DNA of 64,000 bases from Chondrus crispus (lineage: Eukaryota; Rhodophyta; Florideophyceae; Gigartinales; Gigartinaceae), in assembly GCF_000350225.1 (NCBI RefSeq), contig NW_005179295.1:8924-72923 (forward strand), in the 5' to 3' direction. Each line of letters opens with the position of its first letter. The first letter of the stretch is position 1. Position numbers and translations under genes: made by a program. Below, in pieces: positions 52,090 through 61,284 of the stretch. The notes below the pieces were generated by a model. That model worked only from the letters and a program-made list of their open reading frames with translations. It was not told the DNA's origin and did no database searches.

Positions 52090-53814
52090 ATGAAAGCATT
52101 CTCTACCCTTGTCCCGTGCATCTTTGTTTTTAGTTTGGTTTTCGTTGTTCTTGCTCAGCCAGTTACTCCAGGAAACGAAGGCACAGATGCAAACGCACTG
52201 TTGCAGGTTGTGCAGCCCGACGGAGCTGCTGCAACTGCTCGGGAAAGAATGGAGTGTGGCTCAGAGTTCCGCACTATAAACGGCGTCTGTACGAACAACC
52301 TTTTGAAGCTTTGGGCATCCACTGGAAGGGCGCAAGGTTCTCTTTCTCGTTACAGCTCGTCATTGAATCCCACTGGAACAAAGCTACCATCGGCGAGGCA
52401 CATTTCTAATGTGTTGTCCCGGCAAGCAGCAGATGTCTTTAATGACAGAAATCTGAATGAACTGCTTGTTTTCTTTGGACAGTTTATTGACCATACTATG
52501 GTAATTACACCTGCTGGAGAAACTAAGATGCCGATTCCGATCCCTACCGATGATCCAATATTTGCAAACTTCTCTGGTGGACAGCTGGGTTTCAAGAGAT
52601 CTCAGAGAGTGAGAGTGGATCTCCACGGACTAATTGGTGTGAGTGCTGGCAAGACATCGCCACTTCAACTCAATATCGAAAGACCCGTCAATTCCCTCAC
52701 GTCTGTTCTTGATCTTTCCTCCGTGTATGGTTCAGAGCTTAAGAGATCAAGAGCCCTTCGCACTTTTTCCGGCGGAAAATTGAAGACCAGTGCTGGAAAT
52801 TTGCTCCCTCGCAATGATATGGGTTTGACCAACGCTCCTCTGCCAACAAGCGCATACTTTGTGGCAGGCGATACTCGTTCAAATGAGCATCCTGTCCTCA
52901 CTTCCCTTCACACGCTGTGGCTCCGCGAACATAATGACCTTTGTGAAGAACTATCGTCGAAGTTTCCATCATGGGATGACGATCTCTTGTACAACATGTC
53001 TCGGAAAATCAGTGGTGCGGAATTTCAGAAGATAGTCTTAGAAGAATTTTATCCTGCAATTGTTGGGAAATCTCTTCCGCCGTACCGAGGTTTCAACGGT
53101 CTGACTAATCCAGTTATGCTTGATGTCTTTACTACTGCCGCATTCCGTGTAGGACACACAATGGTTGGGAACAAGGTGAACCGCCGTGGGCCTGGAAATT
53201 CAATCATGTCTCCATTGACAATGGAAAGCATGTTTTTCCGCCTCGCCTCGAAACTCACAGGTGGGATAGAACAGTTCTTGAGGGGAGCAATGCAGACAAA
53301 GGCCCAGGAAATCGACGTTCAGGTCCATAATGCACTTCGAAATTTTCTGTTTACTGGAATACCGGAAGAGGACGTCTTCTTTGATTTAATCGCCCTAAAC
53401 ATTCAGCGCGGTCGTGACCATGCCATTCCGAAATTCAACGAAATCAGGAAAAGCCTTGGGATCCCATTGGCCGCTGGGTTTTCCGGTATTACAAAGAAAG
53501 CAAATGTTCAAAGTGCTTTGCAGACAGCCTATGGAACGGTGGACAAAGTTGAAGCATGGATAGGATTAGTTGCAGAAGACCATGTTTCTGGCAGTTCACT
53601 TGGACGAACTATGATCGCCGTATGGGAGAAGCAATTCAAGGCATTGAGGGACGGAGACAGATTCTATTATCGAAACAACATGTTTGACGAGGAGCTTAAA
53701 GACAAAATCCCCAGAGTCAAAGCTTTATTTTCAAAAACGAGTACTTTCAAATCAGTCGTGACTAGAAATACGGACATTGTTAATGCTGAGATTCCTTCTC
53801 GGATTTTCTTTTAG
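52090..53814 (+). CDS. secreted animal-type haem peroxidase 2
   Basis: This 574-residue paralog of the 46171 gene is roughly half identical by eye across the core. Signal peptide residues 1-22 (MKAFSTLVPC ... VVLA). Distal FFGQFIDHT with His135; calcium loop LDLSSVYGSE; catalytic TRSNEHPVLTSLHT; proximal FRVGHTMVG; QRGRDHAIP. All catalytic and haem-linking positions are kept. It has an insertion of about 15 residues (around HGLIGVSAGKTS) before the calcium loop compared with peroxidase 1. Single exon, ATG 52090. The pair suggests local duplication, possibly for oxidative defence or halogenation at the cell surface. Confidence 0.95.
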   Translation: MKAFSTLVPCIFVFSLVFVVLAQPVTPGNEGTDANALLQVVQPDGAAATARERMECGSEFRTINGVCTNNLLKLWASTGRAQGSLSRYSSSLNPTGTKLPSARHISNVLSRQAADVFNDRNLNELLVFFGQFIDHTMVITPAGETKMPIPIPTDDPIFANFSGGQLGFKRSQRVRVDLHGLIGVSAGKTSPLQLNIERPVNSLTSVLDLSSVYGSELKRSRALRTFSGGKLKTSAGNLLPRNDMGLTNAPLPTSAYFVAGDTRSNEHPVLTSLHTLWLREHNDLCEELSSKFPSWDDDLLYNMSRKISGAEFQKIVLEEFYPAIVGKSLPPYRGFNGLTNPVMLDVFTTAAFRVGHTMVGNKVNRRGPGNSIMSPLTMESMFFRLASKLTGGIEQFLRGAMQTKAQEIDVQVHNALRNFLFTGIPEEDVFFDLIALNIQRGRDHAIPKFNEIRKSLGIPLAAGFSGITKKANVQSALQTAYGTVDKVEAWIGLVAEDHVSGSSLGRTMIAVWEKQFKALRDGDRFYYRNNMFDEELKDKIPRVKALFSKTSTFKSVVTRNTDIVNAEIPSRIFF

Positions 53815-55130
53815 TAAACGTTCCAGATGAGACATGGCGTAGAAATACTACTCAAGCGCAAAGCAGAAACGTATACTTGCGATTGAAAAGAAGCATTTGT
53901 TGTCCCATAGAGGATCTTTATAGATTCTGATTGTCACTTTTGAACGTCTTAAAGTTTTTCTACTATTGAGAGAAATAAAAGTGTGAAAATCGTCATCATG
54001 TTCCCTTCCAAGTAGTCCAAAAGATGACGATCGCTCTAGTTTTAAAGGTGCACTTTCAAATACTCTTCCATATTCCGAAAATAACGCAAGCGCTCGAAGT
54101 GCATGCACGCATTATGAAACGCATGAATGAAATCGAATTTACTCGTGCGATAGAGCGTTTTAGTGCTTTAGCCGTGAGGAGGGTCTGATACGCGTATGAT
54201 ACATACTTCATTTTCAGTATTCCTGCTACTCAAGCCACGAAATCTTGTTTATTGTTTCTAAGGTAACGTAATTTTTCTATCCTGGGTTTCGCTTCAGAGA
54301 AAACTGTTTGATGGCTTGCAGGGTAATTAAGAGGCTGAAGGCGAATGCTACTCTTTCAGAAAGATTAATGTATTTCTTCGCGCAGAGTCATATTCGCTTG
54401 TATTGCGCACAGGGTCCCTGAGCTTTTTATTCCCGTCAAAATGCATCAAGCAAGTGGTGAATCATGCTGGCCCTTCATACCGCTTTGCGTTCTAGATTGT
54501 TTTTATGGGGCTGAAATGGAAGGACCCCATCGTTTAGGGCGGTGGCACATATGAACATGTGAAAGGAACAAGAGGACGCACTAAGTTTACAGACGGGAAG
54601 ATACAGCTTTTTTGCTCATTTAATTTTCGGATCTTTTTATATTTGCACCAATACTGTATACAGGTATGTAGGGACATTGGTTGAGGCCTGATCCCAAATA
54701 TGAAGCGGAAAAAATGCCGTACAATTTTGTCAAAAACCTGTGATTTTGACCCCGTTAAAGCTACAAAGTCGTAGTATGATAAACGGGACACCTCTACAAT
54801 TGTTAGTCTCGGATTTCTCATTTTGACGAAGCATGCTGGTCGGGTTCCTCTAAGGCCGAAGATTGGCCAGATCACAAGCAAGGGGAAGCTTGAACTTCAG
54901 TGCAGATCAGTACGTTTACTAGTGGAAGACAAAGAACTAGGAGTAAAGCACCCTTAGTCTGTTGTTAACTTCTCAAGGATTTTCAACGGCAACGATCCGA
55001 CGCAAGGTTCTGCCTATTGGTATCGGTTAGATGAGGAAAGCATTGACATTGGGTCCAGTTGACACCAGTCAGTCTTGTCCATCTGGCGCACAATATAGGT
55101 TCAACGCTTTATTGTTTTGACGATTCGGGA
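53815..55130. other. 1.3-kb intergenic stretch
   Basis: No gene or clear repeat. Minus-strand frames at 53848-54108 and 54534-54881 carry no motif. Confidence 0.35.
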
Positions 55131-58100
55131 ATGGGCGATGCTGCGGCGATAGCGAGCGCAGTGCGTTCCTCATTACTCGCAATTCATTCGCACAACGCAA
55201 CACCAGAGTCCATCAAAAAGTCTGAAAAGTGCTTGCTTGATGCCACCGCCGCGCTGAAAGGCCTTAATCCGGCTGTGGCGCTGGAGGTCTTTTTCCTTCT
55301 CAATGCTCCGTTGCTTTCTCCGTCAATTGAAATCCTCTCGGCGAAACAATTTTCTCTAGCCGAACTTAACCATGGGTTTTACATTCTTGACGAAGTTCTG
55401 TTTCGTGCCAAAGTTCCGTGGGTATCTTTTCCGGATGAGATACGTACCAGCGTGCGACAGGTGGCCGTTAAGCTCTTCCAGAATGCGTCTGAAGTCCATG
55501 CGGGTGGCTCACGAGTTTATGAGTTTCCTGTCATGGTTCAAGAAAAGATAACCTCTCTCTTGTCAGCTCTAGCCATTCGAGAGTGGCCTCAGCGATGGAA
55601 TACGTTTCTTGATGAGCTACTTTCAGAACCACAAAGAGCCGAGACTTGTTGCCATGTACTTAGGGTCTTATCGGAGGAAGTGTACGATTATGGCACCTAT
55701 ATCGATTCTAAACGACGAGAAGAACTCATTCATGCGTTAGCCTTGACCCTATCTCAAACGTTAGGATTTGTCACATCGGCGGCTGAAGTTTTCAGTCAGC
55801 AGAAGAACTACAATGGCTTGAATATAGCGCTAGACACAATTCATGCATTTCTATCATGGGCATCGCTCGACGACGTGTTCTCTGCTCATGTTCCAGACGC
55901 ATGTTTCTTGCTCCTGCGTGTACCAGAGACCAGAGATCGTGCGTTGTCCGCGCTTACCAAGCTGGTTCGGCGGAATTTCTCTCAAGCTGGGTACGCATCC
56001 GATCGAAAACAGGGCGCGGGGGTGCAGGAACGAAAATCTGAAGCTCAGTTTTGCCATACGGTATTCTATGGCCTTCTTAAGTTTGTGATGGAGTCTCGCA
56101 TTCGGACGGTTGCATCAGTATCACTTTTCCCTCCTACCAGAGCCATCGTGCCGATCTTGGCGGATTCATACGAAGTGGTTGTTGGCGATCTTCAGAAGCA
56201 GGATATCGCCAACGAAGACGAGCATGAATTTCAAGTGGCCTTCTTTACTATGCTTTCGCATTTGGGATCTTCGAACTTTTGTAGTGGATTTCTCATTTCG
56301 AAACAAAAAGGGCCCCTATTCCTGTCCGCAGAAGAGCAGCAATGCGCTGCGGCATTTGTAGAATGTATGTTGTGTGCCGCCGCAAGCCCATCGTGCGCTA
56401 TCCGCCTTGCAGTCGTTCCTTTCTTTACAGAATGCCTGGCCAATATCACAAAGAACAAACAGGTAGTAGGGGACTCGTTTCCACCCCAAAATCTAGCCCG
56501 TTTCATAGTTACGGGCTACCTACAGTCTGCTAGCTTGGCACTCATACGTTTTCCACAAAACGTAGACAGCGTAACAACTCTTTACGACGAGTTGGACTTC
56601 GAGGATGACTTGAGGCGGGAAAAGGATCGCCATGAGAATCTAGTATCTCGGACAGTAAGCGCTATGACTAGAGCTGCTAAGCTGTGTCCCGATTTTGCTT
56701 TTAGGGCTAGTCTGCGGAGAATGGTGACATTACTGTCAGGGAAGCCAACTAGGGGGAAAGATGCTGAGAGCGATTTGAAGAGCTTTGCTTCGGTTAAGTC
56801 AAAGGGCTTTATTGTTCCAGACGGCAATGTACATGGATGGGAGTTTAGGAATTTTGTGGATACAGCCTGGAAGGCATGGGAATGCTGTCTGGACGCAACC
56901 ATTACGGCAACTGAAGCTGTAATTATCGGAGTACACCGGTCCTATATCCCGCTCTGTGACAGCGCTCGGGAAGAAATGAATGAACTGATGCTGAAATGCT
57001 TTCAGCTTGTTATGCATATCAAGGAAGGGCCTCTCTTATCTCACAAGTCCCATATTTTGCGCATATTGTTCCCCTTATATATTGCGAAACCGCAACTTCT
57101 TGACCTTACTTTTGCAGAATTGATATTTCAAGGAACGAATGTACCGGGTCTATGTCGAAACAGGGCATGCCTTGCGATGAGTGTAATATGCAAACGTCTT
57201 CTGGACAATAGAGTCACCGAAGCTGAACAGTACAGGGAAGCAATGTGCAAGTATACAGCCCAGGCTCTACCGGACAGCTCATTCGGGTCCCGGAACAAAG
57301 TGCATCTGTTGGAGGCAAGTATCAGTATCATATTTGCCAGTGAAACTTTTCACGAACAACAAGATTTCATCGAGCGTCTGATGGATTTGGTGCTCTGCGA
57401 ATTGGAATCTGAAAAGACAAGACACGTCCTGCAAAATCCAGTGACCCTTGCTGCTTTCGTCAGTGAGGGTGATCGTGTACTCTTCACCCACATTGTCGAG
57501 GCCTTTCAATTGATGGAATCAGGGACCCATCTCATCGTGAAGACGAATTTTGTTGTACCAAACGTCCTTTCTCGCACTATTGCTCCGAGGTGTGTGAAAT
57601 CCGCTGGTGTTTTGATTGGAACACTGCATGGACTGTACAATAACACGAAGTTTCCTCTGGATGACCAGACCGGGGCTCGCAAGCAAATGCTACTTCCAAC
57701 AAGCAGAGAAATCACTGCTCTCTTAAACCTTGAAAATAGTTCTCGCGTGCGGAGGGAGCGTGTTGATGAGAAATCTAAACTAGGAGACGATATTAGGTTA
57801 GGAACCTTAGGCGAGCAATTGAGTAGTCAGATTCTTCGTCAGTATGCAATAGAGCCGCCAGACCCGAGATATAACCATGCGCGAGAAGTATTGAAGACAT
57901 TGAGAAAGTCAGCGTACGAGATGATGCGATCTGCCGTCTTTTCGGGGGTGACGAATTCGGAGGTGCATCTGCAGTGTTTGGTGTCTGCGTTAACGTCGGA
58001 CTGCTATCATCTCGAGCCGATCCATTTGGTTGAAGTGACGAGAAAAGTGCTACGCCCGTTGCTATCACATACCGTCATGGCAGCTAGTTCCGGGTACTTG

Positions 58101-58937
58101 GAGATCCTTGAACGGTCTGGGCTTCCAAATCTACTCAATGTCATCCAGGAACATATCGAGTCTGCTAAGCTTGGTGAAATTGTTGATTCAGTATCCACTA
58201 CAGTGGATATCGCAAGGGACTATGGTCGGAAATGTCTGGCGCGATCCGCTGTAGACCTCCTTCAAGGCATGTACCCTCCTCTTATTTCAAGGAAAGGTAG
58301 GACACTGGAACCGTCGGAAGCGTGGCTGCCGCCTGTGCTTGACCTTCCCATCCTCGGAAGCAAAATCAGATCTATATGGCGCGTCATTTGCAGTCCTGGC
58401 CAGGGCTTCCTTGACAGCACTACGGCTAATATGGGGTTCAAGCTTGTTACTACTAGTGCAGCGATAGCTCCGATGGATCGCTTCGATCTATTTGGACACC
58501 TTCTGGAGGCGAGTTTCCGCACGTCGTTGGAAAACCGAGCTCTGAAAGGGGATTCACCATTTGATCACGCGACGGGGGCCATGTTAGCGGTGATGCGAAA
58601 GTGGCCTGTGGAAAGCAAGGCTGTTATGGAGGCAGCCACGCAAAGATACGAACAAGTTTCGACGTATGTCGCGGAGTGCATTGAAGCCATTGCCCAGAGC
58701 AGTCAGCATAGCTCCAAACCCAAGAAACACAAGGTCTATGTCGTGGAAATGATCAACAGAATAGCTGAATTCTCAGGCGTTGATTCAAGACCGCATATCA
58801 AGGTGGCATCCCTGCCAGAGAAGCTGATTACAAATAATCCCGCTCGCAATGCTAACAAACCAAGGCACGAATTGGAAGAAATTGTTCTTGGCGATGCCGC
58901 TCTTGACAGCTTGTTTGGAGATGGAAATCCACTGTGA
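55131..58937 (+). CDS. exportin-5/HASTY-like karyopherin
   Basis: This 1268-residue, HEAT-repeat-like helical protein is predicted to be a RanGTP-dependent nuclear export receptor of the exportin-5 group, which carries small structured RNAs. The Xpo1-type domain is at about residues 90-250, with the diagnostic IREWPQRWNTFLDELL near residue 150 followed by helices like exportin-5 (ETCCHVLRVLSEEVYDYG ... RREELIHAL). Length matches animal exportin-5 and plant HASTY (about 1200). The start is placed at ATG 55131; the frame extends 24 codons upstream to a TTG only. The remaining chain is all-helical with no other motif. Exportin-T or importin-13 relatives are less likely. Single exon. Confidence 0.75.
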   Translation: MGDAAAIASAVRSSLLAIHSHNATPESIKKSEKCLLDATAALKGLNPAVALEVFFLLNAPLLSPSIEILSAKQFSLAELNHGFYILDEVLFRAKVPWVSFPDEIRTSVRQVAVKLFQNASEVHAGGSRVYEFPVMVQEKITSLLSALAIREWPQRWNTFLDELLSEPQRAETCCHVLRVLSEEVYDYGTYIDSKRREELIHALALTLSQTLGFVTSAAEVFSQQKNYNGLNIALDTIHAFLSWASLDDVFSAHVPDACFLLLRVPETRDRALSALTKLVRRNFSQAGYASDRKQGAGVQERKSEAQFCHTVFYGLLKFVMESRIRTVASVSLFPPTRAIVPILADSYEVVVGDLQKQDIANEDEHEFQVAFFTMLSHLGSSNFCSGFLISKQKGPLFLSAEEQQCAAAFVECMLCAAASPSCAIRLAVVPFFTECLANITKNKQVVGDSFPPQNLARFIVTGYLQSASLALIRFPQNVDSVTTLYDELDFEDDLRREKDRHENLVSRTVSAMTRAAKLCPDFAFRASLRRMVTLLSGKPTRGKDAESDLKSFASVKSKGFIVPDGNVHGWEFRNFVDTAWKAWECCLDATITATEAVIIGVHRSYIPLCDSAREEMNELMLKCFQLVMHIKEGPLLSHKSHILRILFPLYIAKPQLLDLTFAELIFQGTNVPGLCRNRACLAMSVICKRLLDNRVTEAEQYREAMCKYTAQALPDSSFGSRNKVHLLEASISIIFASETFHEQQDFIERLMDLVLCELESEKTRHVLQNPVTLAAFVSEGDRVLFTHIVEAFQLMESGTHLIVKTNFVVPNVLSRTIAPRCVKSAGVLIGTLHGLYNNTKFPLDDQTGARKQMLLPTSREITALLNLENSSRVRRERVDEKSKLGDDIRLGTLGEQLSSQILRQYAIEPPDPRYNHAREVLKTLRKSAYEMMRSAVFSGVTNSEVHLQCLVSALTSDCYHLEPIHLVEVTRKVLRPLLSHTVMAASSGYLEILERSGLPNLLNVIQEHIESAKLGEIVDSVSTTVDIARDYGRKCLARSAVDLLQGMYPPLISRKGRTLEPSEAWLPPVLDLPILGSKIRSIWRVICSPGQGFLDSTTANMGFKLVTTSAAIAPMDRFDLFGHLLEASFRTSLENRALKGDSPFDHATGAMLAVMRKWPVESKAVMEAATQRYEQVSTYVAECIEAIAQSSQHSSKPKKHKVYVVEMINRIAEFSGVDSRPHIKVASLPEKLITNNPARNANKPRHELEEIVLGDAALDSLFGDGNPL

Positions 58938-59896
58938 GGGAGACGACAGTTAGATGATGCTTTGCTTGCGTCAGAAACTCATTGTGCTTTGAGCACGCCT
59001 GCTTGAGTTGTGATTAGGAAACATCAAGATACGCTGTAAGCTCGTTATCGAAGTGCAGATGCAGGTCTCGGGCGTTGAAGGTGGAATTCTTGAGAGCGGA
59101 ACCCTGGGGGTTATTGGAAAGCTAGCTAAGTGTCTACTATATTTTCGCTGCGATGTGAGCAATGGGGGCCGACTCGGATTTTACAGAGATATGCTTCACG
59201 CGCATCAATCTTATGTTGTCGCAACGGACGCGTTTTGTTGTTCTCCACGCTTCCTACTGCCACGGTATTGTCTATCAAGGTAATCCGTCCTGTGTCATTC
59301 CACTTAGAGCGTCTCGATCAGGTGCGTACACAGGAGTATATTAGAGCGATGCAGATGCGGCAGCCTGCGCCTACGACCAATGATTCCAAAATTGGCACGT
59401 AACGAACCGGATGGTGAACTATTCGTTGCATTGCGACGCTACAGTGGTCCAGTTCTGCGGGTACGCGAAAATTTCTTTTGGGACAAATCGCTGGGCTCTG
59501 CAGTCCGTGATGGCATTGCGGGAGAGGGGAAACTGCACGAGTCTGCACACTCTTGAAGCGCTTAGCAAATGGGCCAGGTAAAGTCGCATGATTTTTTGGA
59601 AGTGCTTACCGGTATCTTGCCCAATTCGCTTTGCCCTTCAAATGGGCAGGGTCTCATCAATTCGTCAACACCTACCTCGGTACTACGGAACCTGCACGTG
59701 AAACACTAATAGGGCCATCCAGAAGCGTTTTACGCAATGTTTGGCGTGGAGGCGGGACAGGAGATTTAGCTTTCTTCATTTTGGAAAACTAGAGGGACAC
59801 AGACAACTCTACCATGTATGTCTGCCCCTACGACTTGCGATGGAGTCTTACCAGACTGAGCGCGATCTTTGCAACTACTAGATTTTTCGGAGAAGA
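58938..59896. other. 1-kb stretch without a supported gene
   Basis: Overlapping short frames at 59053-59402 look weakly protein-like but are broken and without motif; they might be a decayed gene. No repeat is seen. Confidence 0.3.
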
Positions 59897-60814
59897 ATGA
59901 AGATGATGATCGTTGTAGTCGTATCAGGGGCCTGTTTGATAGCTCTAGCATCAGGGCAGAGTTCAGTCGGCTCCGGGGCTGCATCAGATCCTGGTGGGCT
60001 AGCCTACGTCGGTGCAGTTCAGTACAATGGACACGCCGGAGGCATCAGTGCAAACTTTGGCGGGGGAATGGCCGGTGCTTTGAATGGAGCGGGCGCTGGG
60101 ATGGGAGCTGGCGGCGACAACGGTGGCGGTTCTGCAGCATCTGCGGCCGGCGATGGCGGCATGGCTTTGTCAGGTGGAATGGGAGGGGGATTTACCTCTG
60201 GAGGCAACACCATTGGCACCGGGGCCGGCGGCGGGGGTGCTGCCGGAACTGCCGCTGCTAGCGGTACCGGAGGGACTGGAGACTCAAAGTCGACGGCTGT
60301 CACAGCAGATGAAAACGGCTCGAGCGCAGCAACCGGGTCGGCATCTGAAGATGGAAGCGTCGGTCTAGGTTTTCACGGGGATTTCGCACAGCAGCAGAGT
60401 GCTTTTGCTCCCGGGCTTGCTGCTGGCTCTGGGCAGCAGGCAGGTGCTGGGGGTGGCGGGGTTGGGGCTGGAAGCGGGAACGGGGGATCTGGGCAGGGTT
60501 TCGGACAGGGGCAAGGCAACGACGCGGCGGCGGGTAATGGCACGCAGATGGCCGGATTCGCTGCTGGAGAGGCTGGCGGGGCGGCAGGGGGTTCAACTGG
60601 GTCTGATGTGGGGTCGAGCACAGCAAATGTGGATGGGACATTCCCTGTGCCGGGGGTGGGTTTCGGGTCCGCGAATGCCGGACCAGGTGGTACTGGCACC
60701 GCAGCCGGAGTTGGCGGGCCAGCGTCGGGGTCGGCATCGGGGACAGGGGAGGGACTCGGGACGGGGTGGGGCGCTCTCCGAAGAGTCGCAACGGAGGAAG
60801 GGCTTGAACAATGA
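59897..60814 (+). CDS. secreted Gly/Ala-rich protein
   Basis: A 305-residue low-complexity protein with a signal peptide (residues 1-20, MKMMIVVVVSGACLIALASG). The mature part is dominated by Gly, Ala, Ser and Thr with Gly-Gly-Gly and Gly-Gln tracts, no Cys and few charges. The C-terminal 12 residues (RRVATEEGLEQ) are charged. The composition resembles structural wall or mucilage glycine-rich proteins; an extracellular matrix role is inferred. Antisense Pro/Ala-rich frames are shadows of the Gly-rich codons. ATG 59897 is the first start giving a signal peptide. Confidence 0.7.
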   Translation: MKMMIVVVVSGACLIALASGQSSVGSGAASDPGGLAYVGAVQYNGHAGGISANFGGGMAGALNGAGAGMGAGGDNGGGSAASAAGDGGMALSGGMGGGFTSGGNTIGTGAGGGGAAGTAAASGTGGTGDSKSTAVTADENGSSAATGSASEDGSVGLGFHGDFAQQQSAFAPGLAAGSGQQAGAGGGGVGAGSGNGGSGQGFGQGQGNDAAAGNGTQMAGFAAGEAGGAAGGSTGSDVGSSTANVDGTFPVPGVGFGSANAGPGGTGTAAGVGGPASGSASGTGEGLGTGWGALRRVATEEGLEQ

Positions 60815-61284
60815 TCCCGGTTCCAATATAGGCACTAGGCGCTCTTGTATTGCTCTCTTGTGTACACGTACACCTCACGAGACGGATGATGTGAAAGTGC
60901 AAAAACGGGCATCATGGCAATCCGCGGGACCACACGGGTTAACGTTGACAGGTAGGATAAACGCGGACAACCGCTTCATCGCTAGAAAGAAGGCGACTCA
61001 GGAGTTCAATGACGGCTGACGAGAAGCTACGTATTCTGAAAAGCGCGGGCGGAACGCGTATCGGAAGCAAATCTGTGGGCGCAGAGGATGCAGAGGTCTC
61101 TGTGTTTTCAAAATAAATTCAGGGTCGGCTTCGGGGGGGTGTGTTTGGTTATGTTTTGCTTTTGAGATGTATTCTTATCGATTGGACGCAACATCAGCAT
61201 AGCAGGCATGCATGGCGCTTCTCTCTCCTTCGCCTGCGTGTCATTGACGTGAACTTGCGACATCGACAAGCAAATGACACCCCA
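60815..61284. other. short intergenic stretch
   Basis: Between the Gly-rich protein gene and the GT-sulfotransferase gene. Nothing recognisable. Confidence 0.3.
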
